A DNA stretch of 64,000 bases from Coniella vitis (taxonomy: Eukaryota > Ascomycota > Sordariomycetes > Diaporthales > Schizoparmaceae), in assembly GCA_011317545.1 (NCBI GenBank), contig WUJK01000010.1:1612001-1676000 (forward strand), written 5' to 3'. A model generated the notes under the pieces. That model saw only the letters and a list, made by a program, of their open reading frames with translations. It was not told the origin of the DNA and did no database searches. This document shows positions 22,219 to 35,200 of the stretch, piece by piece. Within the stretch, counting starts at the first letter, position 1. Each line of letters opens with the position of its first letter. Made by a program: the position numbers and the translations under genes.

Positions 22219-24436
22219 GTTGAATTGGTTGGAATGTGCAATAAGGCGTCAACAAAGGACGCTTAGACGAGAAGGACCAGCGCCACGACGCCGATTCCGC
22301 GGGCCACCTTTTGAAGACTTTCCCATGTTGCACTTTGATCGCCATTCTCACAGAAGTTGCGTCGAAGATGCCGGGTCTAATCCGGTAATGGAAGCCGTTG
22401 AAGCAGCCAGTGGACCTGATACCATACCAGAATAGGCATGTCGCAATGTGCTTCGCTTATCGGCCTGCGATTCACAAGGACCTTTGCAACCTCGACTTGA
22501 TGAACGACTTTCCCAGCTGAGCAGTCTGAATGTTGAATGCCTTACGATTGGCCCGTAGGACGTTTCAGACAAGATCAAGGCCGAATGAGACTTGCTCCTC
22601 ATAGTCAAGGCTGGTGTAGTGGTGAATATTGACTGGGAATACCCACTACAGAAAAGAGCCTTGGAAATCCTCGGCGTTCAGTATCCGTTCAGCCGCAGTC
22701 GCAAGGTCGCCATCAACAACATCACTTGCATAAGGCGCGTATCGACTCCAGGATAGCGATCCTGCTATCATCCGTTAGGTATGTTCTTTTGGCATGATAC
22801 GATAACGTGATCTGGCTAACACGCTGCGTCTGGTTTGGATGCTGCGGTGTGATCTCTGACATGGATGAGGAATTGCAGCTTGGATGCCAGGATGCCGAGT
22901 GACTAACGGCTGCGATACACTGATAAAAGGAATGATCGACGAATGCGGCCGCGAATTCAAATCTCTGCCCCGTAGCCTTCGATTGAGTTATGGTATTAGT
23001 CCTTCTCTCGTGTGTAGATATATAGCACAGTGCATTTGCAATTGGACCTTGCGAGTAGCCACGTCAAGCTATTTGTGGTTCATGAACGGGGACGTGCAAC
23101 GGGCCACGTTGGCGTGTACTATGTAGCTCGAGTCGTGCAGGATCTGCATACTTCCTTTCCGAGCAAGGCCAACACGACGCCTGTCAGACTGGTGGTTTAA
23201 GCTATGCCGAAGGCTATCTGCCCGGCAACCTTGCAATGCATCCGAGGTGACTGGCTGGGTGCTCTGGTGGAAGGTGGCCACCGACCCAGCCTCCACACTG
23301 GGACGGTGGTATGGTGAGACTGACGCATTGGGTACGACCTGGTGTTTCTCGCGGGACAAGATCGCGGAGAAAAGACAGCGTGAGACGCTGATCATCTTGG
23401 TACAGTTTCGGGTAGGTGTCGGAGTAGTAGACTCGAACCACTGCTTCTTTGTACGTGGCAGCAGAAGCGTGGAAATATGGTTTTGATTCCATGTTCACTG
23501 GATGGGAACTATGACAACATGGCCAGGACAAGATTGAAACTGGTTGTTGCTGGCAGTCAAACCATTCTGAAGCTGATCCAGGCAAGACAAACGTGAAGAC
23601 GCCTGGCTCAAAGTTTACATCGCGGTTAGAAAGACATTCAGACCCAGAGTTGTAACTGCCAAGCGAGACTAATCGAAGATGCGTATTTGAGGACTCGCAG
23701 TCGCAGTTCGAGAGGTTAAATACGAAAGATGGCAACGATTTTGCCGGTGTCGCCGGTGCTAGGGTCAGCCATGGCTTGGCTGAGGCTGTGGCCGGTAATG
23801 GAGATGTGAACCTAGAATTGTTGGTGCTTTAATGTTTGGAGTGTGCGCCCTCTACCAAAGCTCTTGCCATCTGCAGCAGAGGCTCGAAAAAGGGCGTGAG
23901 AGGACTGGCGACAAAACCACTTTGATCAGACCAGGGACGGAGGCTATATGTAGAGGATTCGAGGGTGGGATAACAAATCTCATAGCGCTGGAGAGTTTGA
24001 GTTGTTCATCGCCGACGTTGTCGTCTCGCCAAATTCGCTGAATTCTTGACTGGGTGATGGAAGAGCATCAAATCCATTGCCCAGAAGCAGATTGCTGCTG
24101 CAGGCATGTATCTGCAAGTTCCGTCTCTCTCAGCGAGTGGCCCTGGCAGACATGCCGCGAGTCGTACTGACGTCGTGGCACAGAGTCACAAAATGTCACA
24201 TGGTCATGGGTCTAGATGAATTGATGGAAGCTGGTTGAGAGTGTTGAGCTTTGGATTGGTGTTTGAGATGCTCTATTCTCGCGAGAAATTATTGAAAAGG
24301 GTATCATCATTGCGCTGTTGGCCCGTCTCGTGTGGGCGGGCTTCGTGTCTGTCAATTATTGGAAACCGTTGCATGTTTTGCTCCGCGGGTCACGCCACAG
24401 CCGCAACGCCTCAATTAATATGTTGACATATCATTC
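22219..24436. other. Intergenic region, no gene supported
   Basis: It holds the sedolisin promoter on the left. A 173-codon minus-strand ORF (23735..23214) is open, but I recognise no domain and do not call it. An ACTATGTA octamer occurs near 23117. No RNA gene was found. Confidence 0.5.
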
Positions 24437-24913
24437 CTATGAGGCCTGTTTTGCCTCCTCGTCGGGCGTCATCGTCTTGAGCTGCAGAGCGTGAATGCCG
24501 CCCTCGCGCGCCATATCTTCCTTAAGGAGCTCGTTGACCATGCGGTGGCGCTTGATCTGCGGCTTGCCCTGGAATTCGCTTGATGTTATGACAAGGCGGA
24601 AGTGGGTTTCTGAAGAGGTGCTGTCGACCATAGCGCGGTGGTGCTTGTGCAGGTGGGAGTCGTTGTAGATTTCGAGGCGCGACGGTGCGAACTTGGTGGT
24701 GATCTGAATGTGCAAGCGTCAGGTGGACTCGTCCTTCAGATTTGTATGTTTCAGGGTAACGCCCTCTGGGGTTTCGGTTTGTCTGCCCACCTTCTCTCGG
24801 ATCACCTGTTCCACCGGGCCGCCTGAAGCCATTGTTGAGAATGCGCGCTGTGGTAGGACTGGTCTTGTTCTTGTCGCACAGTAGAGCGTCCGCAAAGACT
24901 GTCGCATCGACAT
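24437..24913 (-). CDS. BolA-like protein, probably mitochondrial
   Basis: BolA proteins work with monothiol glutaredoxins and Nfu-type factors in delivery of iron-sulfur clusters. Exon 1 is 24913..24791, the intron 24790..24704 (GTGGGC..TTCAG) and exon 2 24703..24437, 129 aa. Reading through the intron gives a stop, so splicing is required. Exon 1 encodes an Arg/Ser/Thr-rich targeting sequence (MSMRQSLRTLYCATRTRP), then the BolA start GGPVEQVIREK. Exon 2 has the core LEIYNDSHLHKHHRAM, VITSSEFQGK, RHRMVNELLKEDM and GIHALQLKTMTPDE, including the conserved RHRMV helix. The conserved His of the KHHRAM segment could bind cluster. It is divergent from the coactosin-like gene. Confidence 0.92.
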
Positions 24914-25739
24914 TGGAAGGGTTCGTTGCTGTAGTTGTGTCGAAAGGCTGTGACTGCGGCCGCGCTGGCAGGCGGAATATTCGCAGTGATGAGAGTCGTG
25001 GGCGTTGCAAGGCAGCGCTAAATACAATCAAGCCAGAAGCGTAGTGAATATCCTCACGAAAATCGAGCAATGTCGAAGGATAACCGATAACCTCTACACA
25101 TGGCTATGTAATAAGTCGATTCCGACTTGCTAGATTCCGTTATCTTATCCATGATGACTAAGCTACTCGGTTGCTGCCGACAAGCTCACGCTCTCACTGA
25201 CTCACTAGTGTGTGACTGCCAGACAGCCTGAAAAGCGCAGAAACACCTGCTGCTGCGCTCCAAGCGAGCGGTCACTCTGAAGACGCAGCGCGCAGCAGTT
25301 TGGACAAAACACCCCGAGCTAGAAACATGTGTCGTATTAGCGACCGTGTATTCTCAGGGGTGTGGCTATTTAAAAGGTGTAATATACTATGGCCTTCACG
25401 ATATTACTCGCCATTAGGGGTCTATCCCATTCAGGCAAGAGGCTTGCCTCTTTCGGGCTAGCGTACTAGAACAGAGAGGCAGACTGGCAGATTAGCGTCA
25501 CTATCCGCAGAGCGCTGAGTGACAGGGAGGTCGTCGAGGGGCGCATGGAGACTCGACACGTTTCCCAACGCCAACAACGACTTTTCTCTTGCCAACCAAC
25601 ACAACCCACGACTGGAGGGCTTTTTCGTGCCACAGACTTACCAATTAGCCGTCAAATCCCCTTTCCTATTCCTCCTCCTCAAATTCCGAAAGAACCAGCT
25701 GCTATAAATTCCCGCGTCGCTTCTCCAGTCCCTGTCACC
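24914..25739. other. Divergent promoter region, BolA-like / coactosin-like
   Basis: This 826-base spacer separates two divergent genes. The right part, before 25740, is a C/T- and CAAC-rich leader typical of fungal housekeeping promoters. An in-frame ATG at 25545 exists, but the protein it would add has no conserved features. Confidence 0.55.
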
Positions 25740-26249
25740 ATGTCCAACATCGGGACGCCCGAGGTCCGGGCCATTGAAGAAGCCTACGAGGCTGTCCGCA
25801 ACGACAAGGACGAAACAACCTGGCTCCTCGTTACCGCCGCCAAGGGCAACAAGCTCAGCCTCACCGCAACAGGCACCGACAAGTGCTTCGTCGACGACAA
25901 GGACAGCACTGAGGAGGAAGCCGGCTCGGGCGCACCTAAGAACGCCATTGTCGCGGCCCGCAACGCCCTCGACGACGCCGAGATCCAGTACGCCTATGTG
26001 CGCGTCGAGTATGCCAACGACTCGGAGTCCACACGCACAAAGTTCATGCTGGTGACGTGGATGGGCCCCTCGGCGGGCATGATGCGCCGCGCGCGTGTCA
26101 CGACCGAGGCGGGTGAGATTCAAAGCAAGATACTGCGGCACTACAGCAAGGAGATTCGCACGGATGACAAGAAGGAGCTGAAGCATGCCGAGATTGTCAC
26201 TGTGTTGAGGAAAGCGGGCGGTGCTGACTACAATGGTGGTCGGGGCTAG
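25740..26249 (+). CDS. Coactosin-like ADF-H domain actin-binding protein
   Basis: A single-exon gene of 169 aa. Coactosin-type proteins bind F-actin through one ADF-H domain and act in the cytoplasm. The domain fills the protein: PEVRAIEEAYEAVRNDKDET at the N-terminus, TWLLVTAAKGNKLSL, the acidic insert VDDKDSTEEEAGSG, then AYVRVEYANDSESTRTKF and LVTWMGPSAGMMRRARV, which is the signature F-actin-binding stretch, followed by the helix HYSKEIRTDDKKELKHAEIV and a Gly-rich tail. Start chosen at 25740 (CACC before ATG) because the domain begins directly after it. Confidence 0.93.
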   Translation: MSNIGTPEVRAIEEAYEAVRNDKDETTWLLVTAAKGNKLSLTATGTDKCFVDDKDSTEEEAGSGAPKNAIVAARNALDDAEIQYAYVRVEYANDSESTRTKFMLVTWMGPSAGMMRRARVTTEAGEIQSKILRHYSKEIRTDDKKELKHAEIVTVLRKAGGADYNGGRG

Positions 26250-27796
26250 GTTGACGAAACAAAATGGGAAATAGAAAAGAACAAGAGACGAAGAGCAGGA
26301 TAGAGAGCGGGAGGCCTGATCATTTGGCATTTCTTTGGAGCGGATTTCAGTCAAGCATTGGCCTGATGGCACATGATCTCTTGGGAATTTCACAAGAGAG
26401 CGAGACACGGAGCGTATTATTCACACTTTGGAAAAGATGAGAACTAGAGACACACATTGGGAACACAAGAATTTGTGCAAGGCGTTATAGACTTTGTCTT
26501 GGATATAGAAGCTTTGCTACACCTCTTTTACCTGCTTGCACAGGTGTTGCAGGCCAAAATAAATGTTTGGTTTGCTTCCTGGTGTTTGATCAACCATACT
26601 ACGTACGGTCTGCTGCGTGCTACCACTCACTACGGGCAGCGGCTGTATTTGCCAAGTACTCAGTGCAGCAAGACTGGCTCGAGTCTCGGCGCTGGATTTA
26701 TGAGGGGCAGATTACTAGCCATCCAGACACTATAAAGGCAACTAACTCCATGGAGGACTTCTGATTTTACCTATATGCACGTCGACCAATCATCTCCTCA
26801 ACATCGAATACAGCAAAGGATTGTGAGCACCAACAACTGAGACCACCTGTTAAGCAGTTGCGTTTGGGAATATATACACACTGTCCGATCTACTAAGCTA
26901 TACGTACACTAGATTTGGACACCAAGAAGACGTGATCAAAGAACAAGTTTTACGTCACATAGAGCCGAGATTTCATCACAACAACCATTGTATATTTGAC
27001 TGAAGCGACGCGGGTTTCTGCTGCTTGATCGCTAATGTCGCACATAATGCGTTCAACATAAGATATGTGACGCTCACTCGATTTCGCTATAGAAACACAT
27101 ATTCGGCTGTAGCTTAAACACAGCATCTCTCCTGCTTGTGTGGATTTTGCCGAAAGAATATTCTTTCGACTAGTACTTGATAATCCAGGCCCGAGCTATT
27201 GGAGTGTAAAAAGTCCAAGGTTGTAGTTGCACTACTCATATATACATACGATATTATTCATATTATGTAGTAGCAACCAAACATCAAGCGGATCCTCGCT
27301 GCATAACTGCAAAAGTAGCCCGGCAAAGTATCACTTCCAGCCCTCCACACTTCCCAGCCATTGTTCTGCCTTCTATTGCGACTTTTGTGGATCCCGTGGC
27401 CTGTTATTAAGACATAGAGATCGTGTGCGTGCATAATATGTGCTTGGCTGTATAGTATCATAGTAGTCTGGTCCTTGGTCCTGCCCTGCAGTACTTGGTT
27501 CAGGTCCCCAGTTGATTCGAGGGTGATGACCGCAGAACAATGGTTAAATTTGACCACTATGCGCACGTAGACTTCCAGCAATCGACGAGGCATGTTGGTC
27601 AAATCATGCCATTGGGTAGTATACAACCATGACCAAAAAGAAAAATCGCTATGTAGAACAAGATATAAACAGGTGTAGACATGGTATAAAGGTTTTGCAA
27701 AAAATGAGTTGGCCTCGCCAATCGTGTTTCTCCATCGATAACTTGCTCTTTCTTCCTCACTTCTCCAGTTTTTGGCTTCTTTCTTCTTCAAGACGT
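26250..27796. other. Intergenic region between convergent genes, no gene seen
   Basis: It lies between the 3' ends of the coactosin-like and dioxygenase genes and becomes AT-leaning in the middle. No ORF with domain character and no RNA gene was found. Confidence 0.5.
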
Positions 27797-28940
27797 TTAT
27801 TTTCCACCAATCATGTTAGCGTTGGTCGTCAACATTCCAGCATCGGGCTTGTGCTTTCGCGAAATCAGGCGCACATTGTACTCGCAGTCGAGGGTGCACT
27901 GGGGGTTCTTGTCCTCCTTGGTGGGCACAAAGTCGAGCAGCAGGTCGTCCTTAACGGCACAAGCGACGTCCGTCTCGAGCCAAGGGTCATCGCGGGGGTA
28001 GAGCTGAGCAGTGACGCCAACGTAATCGGGGTGCGTGACCTGTTGTGACCCATTAGCGATTGTTTTCCCACCCGCAACAACCATTCATTTCGGGAAATAA
28101 GAAGACGGTTTCATCAAAAACTTACCATGATGTGAATGTGAGCGGGGCGGTTAGGGTGTCGACCCATGATGCGCAGCAGCTCGGCGGAAGGACCCGAGGT
28201 ATCAATGGCGTACTCGGTGGGCTTGAGGCAGTAGAAAGCGAAACGGCCTTCGGCGTCGGTTTTGAACTTGCCGCGCAGGTTGTGGCGGGTCTGGTTCTCG
28301 GGGTCAAAGACGTCGTACTTGCCGTTTGTGCTGGCCTGCCACATGTCAAAGACGGCGTTGGGGATACCCTGGCCGGTCTCGACGTCGCGCACCACACCGT
28401 GGAACCATGTGACTTGGCCGTCGGCGGGCAGATCCTGGATGACCGAGTCGCCTATTTCACGGAAGGGCGTCTCGGGGGACCAGAAGGGACCGAGGATGGT
28501 AGACGAGGTGGGCTCAAGGCCCTCTTCGGTGGCAATCTTGTGGTTGATTTCATCCACGAGGCTATGCGAATGCAGAACTTGGTCAGCTCGGAGACTCTCT
28601 CAGCAGTGGGCGCTTAAACAAGCAAGACTTACGACTCAATGCCCAGAATATCGCACACGCGCCATGCCTCATTGCGGTTCTTCTTGTAGGCACCGCCAAT
28701 GGCGTTGACGTAGTTAACGCCAATAATCCATTCGTCCTGGGTCAGCTCAACCTCGCGGCAAAAGTCGTGCATGTGTCGGATGAGAGAGCTGAGAATCTCG
28801 CGGTGACGAGGCTTAGTCTCGGGAGCCATCAGGTCGATGACATGCTGGGTGAAGTTGGGGTCAAATCTGCTCTTGGCGCCGCCGTTGGTGGAAGCAGCGC
28901 CATTAGTGTGGCCGTTGGTTTCTGGGACGGTGGAAGCCAT
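27797..28940 (-). CDS. Intradiol ring-cleavage dioxygenase (catechol/hydroxyquinol 1,2-dioxygenase type)
   Basis: A non-heme Fe(III) enzyme opening catechol-type rings, feeding the 3-oxoadipate route. Exons: 28940..28633, 28561..28126 and 28039..27797, 328 aa; introns are GTAAGT..TAG (71 nt) and GTAAGT..CAG (86 nt). The N-terminal helical dimer domain has FTQHVIDLMAPETKPRHREI and EWIIGVNYVNAIG. The catalytic domain has the four iron ligands: Tyr in NGKYDVFD, Tyr in KPTEYAID, and both His in RPAHIHIMV. TILGPFWSP marks the entry of the active-site domain. Sequence resembles hydroxyquinol/catechol dioxygenases rather than protocatechuate enzymes; the exact substrate is not resolved. There is no signal peptide, so it is likely cytosolic. 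Confidence 0.94.
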
Positions 28941-31028
28941 TGTGGTGGTTGCGATTGTGATGGCTCGTTGACGTGGGTCTCTGTGCGGTGGTCGAAGAGA
29001 ATATATATAAGCGATGGAGAGAAAGAGGAATGGAGATGGCGATGGAACAAGAAGAATATTAAAAAAGAAAACAACGAGATCGTCCGCCAGCACACCTTTT
29101 GAGGCTCGAAGCTAGATATATACCACTGCCCAAGAGCATCGTGGTTAGCCCGTTCGGCTCATCCGTCCCATCCCATCCAGCGACATACAGGAGACGGAGC
29201 GCAACGAGTGAAGGGCTGCGGAAGAACTAATCTTGGATCCCGGAACCCAGATCGGCAGATCAAAGCGCAGCAAGACAGGCCCATCGGAGGAACAATCTCT
29301 CCCCCGAAAACGACCCCTCCCCCCAAAGCTCGTCATGCGATTGATTTAGTGCTCCTGTGGGGTAAGTCCCTACGAGCTACAGGGGCCTTGAACTGGGGCG
29401 GGTGAGAAATGGCAGCGGCTTTAGTGGTCGCGGCACCTGGCCCTGGGGGTTACCTTTCCCCAGAGATCATTTCAGATTCGAATCCGGGGTTCTGGAACAA
29501 GGGCGCACCCTTCTGTAGCACAAACGCTCCGGGGCGCTTCCCGGCCCTGCGGTACGGCCAGCACGCCCTGCCACCGAGCGCCTGGCGTCAGCTCTTTTCC
29601 CATCATAGTATGGCACCAAAAGCCACGGCTAAGCATTCACCCATTGTCCTGAATCGTGGCTGTCCATAATAAGACTTTCAAGCCGCTATTCCAACGGATG
29701 CGTTTTCTACATTATACCATGCTTATTAGTGCATTCTTGCCACATGTCACCTAGGCAGTGAGATCTGTGTGCCTGCATAGGGGTCGCGTCGAGTGTGGCC
29801 TACTCCGTTGACAAGGCCCTACAGCGGCGTCCGTGACGACCATCTGCCGCCTAGCACAAGCGTCAAGGCCAATACTACCCATGTGTACATCGTACTGCAA
29901 TTCTCATCCACAAAGCACAAAGAGAAAGAATACGAGAAATAAGAAAAGGCTTTTTCTGTTGTTTATATCAGCATTTGGGGGGGGGGGGCGCATTCACTTC
30001 GTTTCACATGATAGCATCGTTTTACTTTGTACATCGTACATAGTGCAGCATGCGCTGACGCCCATTTACTATGTATTGCTGCTAACAACAGGAATAACTG
30101 ATATTCCCGGCGCGGCATATAGCGGCAAGCCCGCAACAACTTTACCCCTCGGAAGCCGCCAGCCCTGCAAGGGACCCCTGCGGGACACCGGGTACCTCAG
30201 GATAAATCTTTTAGCGAGAGTCGAGATCCACTGGTAGGAGCTACCCAAGCGTGCCTTCTGACGTTGTGGCATGTGATTGGACAGCCTTTCGACCAGCCCT
30301 GCCAGCTTGTCGCATCGATCTCCCTTCTTCGACTTGCCGACCAGCGCCATCAATAACACCAGAGATCCGCCATGATACGGTTTGTATCTGGCAGCGTGCA
30401 CCCTCGTCTTGCATTTTCAAGACGTCCTTGCGTTTGAGCCTTATCAAACGAGTCTTGTTGCAGCAGCACCGCCGTGTTGGTCGGAACATACAAGCAAGCC
30501 GTGCTGACGATGGTATCATAACGTCTCCCTCAAGGCTGACTGACCGCGAGGACCTATTTGACGCGGCTGTGGGAAACCGTGGGTTGCTTGAAGGTATGTT
30601 GCTTCGATCGTACGATTCTTGCCAGTGCCAAAAATGGTACCTTCTGAGTCTTTATCCACCTTGCTGGGATGCCCACTTGTTGACGAGCACTTTGTGTAGT
30701 TGCAAATTCCGACATTCGCTAGTTCACCCCGTGCTCCCTTCGCGTGCGTTCTTGCCGCTGTGCTATTCCGTCCAATGTCCTGAAACTAAATGACAGCCAC
30801 AAGGCTGGTGTCTCTCGGTTCAAGCCTTTGTTGGCTCGGGATATTCACACAAAGCAGCAGGAAAACTATATTCCAGAGCGGTGGTTTCCGAGTTCAGACG
30901 CAAAGAGCAGCTGGATTCGACCATCGGGTGAAGAAATGTTGATCGAGCGTTGCAAGACATGTGATACCTGCTTAGCGGTTGGTCAATCTCGCCATGCCAC
31001 GGACACGTATCGAATGACACAAGCCCAA
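28941..31028. other. Intergenic region, no gene supported
   Basis: It contains the dioxygenase promoter, a G10 run near 29980 and an ACTATGTA octamer near 30067. A 180-codon + strand ORF (30251-30793) has no recognisable domain and I do not call it. Confidence 0.45.
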
Positions 31029-32237
31029 TCAGTCGGTTGACGGGCTTATCTTCTTCAAGCTCCAGGCTCCCATTTCCAAGCACTCGCCCAGAGCAAAGCC
31101 AGCTTCGCTGAGCCACTGCTTGCGTGCCTTGGCGATCCACGTCTCCCACGACACTTGGCTCTGCCCACTGGCAGCCCGCAGCAATGGCTCATACGCTTCC
31201 ACCATACCGATGAAGCTCTCCAGAGCGGTCATGCGAATCACGTCTTGCTCAGGCGTCAGCACTCGCGGTTTCCCGTCTTCTTGCTCCCAGCTAATTCCCG
31301 TAGTGCTAAGCGGCACCGCAATGCGCTCGGCCCTCTGCATCTCCAGCTCATCGCATCCCTCCACCAAGTGGCCCGCAAACATGGCCTCAATGTACGAGCA
31401 CGGCATAGTGGGCAGCTTGCGCTCTGCCAGCGCCGCCGTGATCCATGTATTGAATTCGGCCACACAGGAGTTATTGGCTGCCCTAAAGTGCTGGCTGTCC
31501 TCGACCGGGTACAAGCCTAACGCATCCAGACGTTTGCCTCTGGCCGGAGCCTGTAGGATGGCAGGAGCCATAGAGCGGATGGTGTAGTCGTGTTCCCACA
31601 ATTCGAGCGTACCACCGGGCTTGAGCACGCGAACGTACTCTTGGACATGGTGTGAGTACTTGCTAGAATCAAGGGCTAGTGTGAGGTTGCGCGCCATGAC
31701 AAGGTCAAACGTTCCGTCGGGTATAGGCCATGGCGTGTCGTTGAGATCGTGCTGAATATATTCCCAGTCCATACCTAACGCGTGGTAGTAGTTGCCTTCT
31801 TCCAGAGGCGGTTTGAGATCCAGTCCGACAAATTCTACTTGGTGGCCCTGGGCTTGAAAGTGCTGATGGCAGGCGGCACTCCACCAGCCAGTGTCACAGC
31901 CAAGCTCCAGAATACGGGCAGGGCGCTTGTCGACGATTGTTTCGGCATGCCCGCTGTCGGTATCTCTCGCTATATCTGCGTCATCCTTCTCCTCCTCGTT
32001 GTCGTCTTTGCTGTCGCCAAGGAGCTCCTTTGCTAATATGGATGAGCCAAAGACAGTGTCTGTCAGTTGGGCAAAGATGATTTGCCGGTGCGTCTCTGGC
32101 AGGTCGATAGGCAGTGGATAAGCCACGCTAGGTCGAAAACCATCAAGATAGGCTCGTCCAGCGCGCAACACCGTCTTGCCGCGGCGCTGGCGGAGACTAC
32201 TTGAACTTGTTGAGCTGGGAGCGCCGGTGGAGGACAT
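31029..32237 (-). CDS. SAM-dependent class I methyltransferase
   Basis: A single-exon gene of 402 aa with a Rossmann methyltransferase domain of the LaeA/UMTA-like general type. The Ser-rich N-terminus (residues 1-20) is followed by AYLDGFRPSVAYPLPIDLPE and an acidic insert at about 77-95. Motif I is ILELGCDTGWWSA (SAM binding), then VEFVGLDLKPP (acidic residue for the ribose), WPIPDGTFDLVMARNL (motif IV region), and EYVRVLKPGGTLELWEHD (motif V/VI). The C-terminal part is helical and ends ALGECLEMGAWSLKKI. The substrate is unknown. It has no close neighbours: about 6.9 kb without a gene lies upstream. Confidence 0.9.
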   Translation of the reverse strand: MSSTGAPSSTSSSSLRQRRGKTVLRAGRAYLDGFRPSVAYPLPIDLPETHRQIIFAQLTDTVFGSSILAKELLGDSKDDNEEEKDDADIARDTDSGHAETIVDKRPARILELGCDTGWWSAACHQHFQAQGHQVEFVGLDLKPPLEEGNYYHALGMDWEYIQHDLNDTPWPIPDGTFDLVMARNLTLALDSSKYSHHVQEYVRVLKPGGTLELWEHDYTIRSMAPAILQAPARGKRLDALGLYPVEDSQHFRAANNSCVAEFNTWITAALAERKLPTMPCSYIEAMFAGHLVEGCDELEMQRAERIAVPLSTTGISWEQEDGKPRVLTPEQDVIRMTALESFIGMVEAYEPLLRAASGQSQVSWETWIAKARKQWLSEAGFALGECLEMGAWSLKKISPSTD

Positions 32238-35200
32238 TGTGTCTCAGCTCTTAAAGATTGCCGACGAAGATACAGCGATACAACACAATATCAGGACGCA
32301 AGTCAGTACTGGCAGACTGACATGTGCCTGTTTCTCTGTTCCACCTGCCCGTCTGTCTGCTTGCCTGAGTGTATCGCTTTGGTGTGCTCGCAAAAAAGAA
32401 GAGCAGGTACAGCAGTACAGAACGACAAAAAACGAAGGGGCTGCTGTCCACTGTAGTGCCTAAAAGTCGAACGATGGGGTGTCGATTGATGGGGTGTCGA
32501 TTAATGTGAGAGTGCCCGGGTTGGGGAAGGGGGGGGGTTAAATGACCCTTCCTTCGTGTCGTTCGAGTTTCCTTGCCGTGCCGTCGCTTTGCCGTTCCCT
32601 TTTGCTGTGTGTTTTTTTTATCTTGATTGATTTTCTTTTTTTAATTGCTTCGCGGAACGTCCGGAAATGCACGTTGGCCAGTTTGGAAGCAGAAAAGAAT
32701 GTTGGTGAGTAGCGGACAATCGTCCAGGTAAGTACCGGCAATAGAGCGAAAACGGTCCGTACTAATGGTGTTGAAGTTGAAACCAAGATTATTACGTGCT
32801 TTTATACACACGAGGGATTTCTATTCTTGCATGGTTGTTCTTCCGAGGTTGGATTTGGGCGTTTGTTTGGCTCAAAGACTGTCTCGAGATGACTCCAGTC
32901 GAACAGTTGGCGGGAAATTACCATTCGTCATTGCTGAGAGAAAGCAGAAAGCAGAGAGCAGGAAAAATCGAAGGCCAAACGGGTTCGTCCCGTAATATCC
33001 ATCCAACATTTATCTCGATAATAAGACGCCTTGCAACGGCGTCTTATAAAGCACGTTGAAGAACCAAAAAAGGAAAAAGAAAAAAAAAAAAAGAAAAAGA
33101 CTATCCATTAGTACGCACCGCCCCTGCTTGTTTGTGTCTCCATAACCAATGCTGGCGGAAGTGGAGAGTGGCAGTGGCCGGACGCCCAGACCTAAACTAG
33201 GGGCTCGTCCCGGATCTCCAGCCAGGTTTTGAAAGCTAGCTGGGTAGGCCGGTCCATCTAGCCCTACATAGTACTCTCTGTTCTTTTATTTCTTCCTCTT
33301 GTCCAGTATCATCACCTTCTGCCATGCATATTGTTCCCCGTCGGTGGGTTCTGGGGGCAGGGGGTGGGTGTGGCAGGGGGTGGCAGTTGGGTGGCAGTTG
33401 GTTCGGATTTTGTTGTGTCAAGCACTGCGTATTTACTATGTACTGCTATGTACTATGTATAGTAGAATGGGAGCACGCGTACTGTACGTAAGTCGTAGTA
33501 CCTTTCGTGTCCTCGACTTGACTATGGAGATTGCTCGAATAGGGTAGAAAGACGGCGTCTATGAGCGGTCCTTGAAAGGAATTGCTGATGGGCTTCTCCT
33601 CTGTCCCAGGGGGGGAAAGAAGGGTTGTTTTGCCAAGCAAGAAGGATTTCCTCGGGATTCTGATGACTTGTTGTTGTTCCTTGTTTGAGCCTACTGATTT
33701 TGTATGTACAAGGTGCTTCTTGGTCCCTTTTTCTTTTATGTTTTCCTCTTGTCTTTTTCCCGGTTTTTCTTTTACATCTTTCTGTCCTTGTGATTGATGT
33801 GAATGTTGATCCGAATACTATGTCTATATAGTATCCCTCTTCTGGTTAAGGATTTTCTTGATACATGTAGATAGTGAGTCTGGAACCAACCGGGATGACC
33901 GGGGCGGATCGTTGACGCTTCGTTTACCAATCTATATGTTCTGGTATATTCTGTATCACCGCGAGGCTTTTGCCATGCTGCCGTGTGTTACAACAAACAT
34001 GTGTCGTTAGGGTTTGCCAGGGGTGTGGCCGCGGCATGTCCCGCCTGTTTGTTCCAACGGGGGGGGGGAGGGCCGCTCACGTTTGGGGGCCACGTGCGTG
34101 TTCTAGCGTGTGTATACTAGTATACATAGATAGTACTGTACATATATAGTAATAGTTTCGATGATTCTTTCTCCTATTCACACCAGACAGGCTTTTTTAG
34201 TTTTTATTTTTTGTTATTGAGCGGCTAGAGTTTGCTGGTTACCCTCTATCGCCTTCCTTTTGCTGGACTGGCTGGCTGGCGGGTTACTATGAATAAATTC
34301 AGGATACTGCTATGTTTTGTACTGATTGATTGTCAGACAAGAACGGTTTTCTTTTTCTTTGCTTTGCCCCTCCCTTTTTCTCTTTCTTTTTTCTTTTTTC
34401 CTTCTTCTTCTTTGTCTTGGCTGTCATTGTCAAAACAGGTCTGCTCCGGTGGCTGGTGGGGCTAGTTTGGGTTGAATATACGTGAGGACCAATGAGAAAG
34501 TAAGAAGGGTGGTTGCTTAGCAATCTGGCGGATTCACTTAGGGATGCCAAGGCATCCATCGTCTATCTGTACCAAGATTTTTGTTGTACGGTGGTAGTGG
34601 TTGCTTGGGTGCTGGAGGTGAGTTGTATTATTATGCTTTCCATTTGGGGCGCTGTATGTACATCTTTCTAGAGATAACGACGTACCAAGAGAAGAACGAA
34701 AAAAAAAGAAAAGACAAAAAAAGACCTTGTTGGTAATTCCGCGGATAACTTCCCGCCTAGCGCCATCGTCATCACTTTTCTATCCTCTGTCTTTTTTGGT
34801 CCGGACGCATGGGGCTAACCCGATCGTAGTCAGGGCCCCGAGGGGGCCCTTGAACACACAGACACTGCGCTATTATCTCTGGATCGCTTCACTGTACATA
34901 GTGTATACTATGCTACATAGTATACGGTGCGTCCGAGGCTGGAGTTGCAGCTTTGCGTTGGGGAATGCGCAGACGATACGAGGAAGCGGTATACGATGAA
35001 TGCAGGATGCTAGTAATAAATATCGAATCAAAGCCCATGGATACTGCATATGCGAAACTTTAAAAAAAAATAAAAAAAATAAAAAAATAAAGGGCACAAA
35101 GGTCTCTTTTCCATGTTGGATTGAGTGGATGCGTGTGCATATCTCTAGCAAGTCAGGCTCGTTCGTTCGCTTACATAATATGTATACTACTATGTATGTA

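Noticed and set aside
23420..23450. Possible tRNA T-arm (GGTTCGAG) on the minus strand
   Set aside because: A T-stem pairs, but no acceptor partner or anticodon arm exists upstream.
23214..23735. 173-codon minus-strand ORF
   Set aside because: Parts look protein-like, but there is no recognisable domain, no supporting splice sites and no conserved context.
30251..30793. 180-codon + strand ORF
   Set aside because: No domain, and Cys/Ser/Arg-rich composition typical of chance ORFs.
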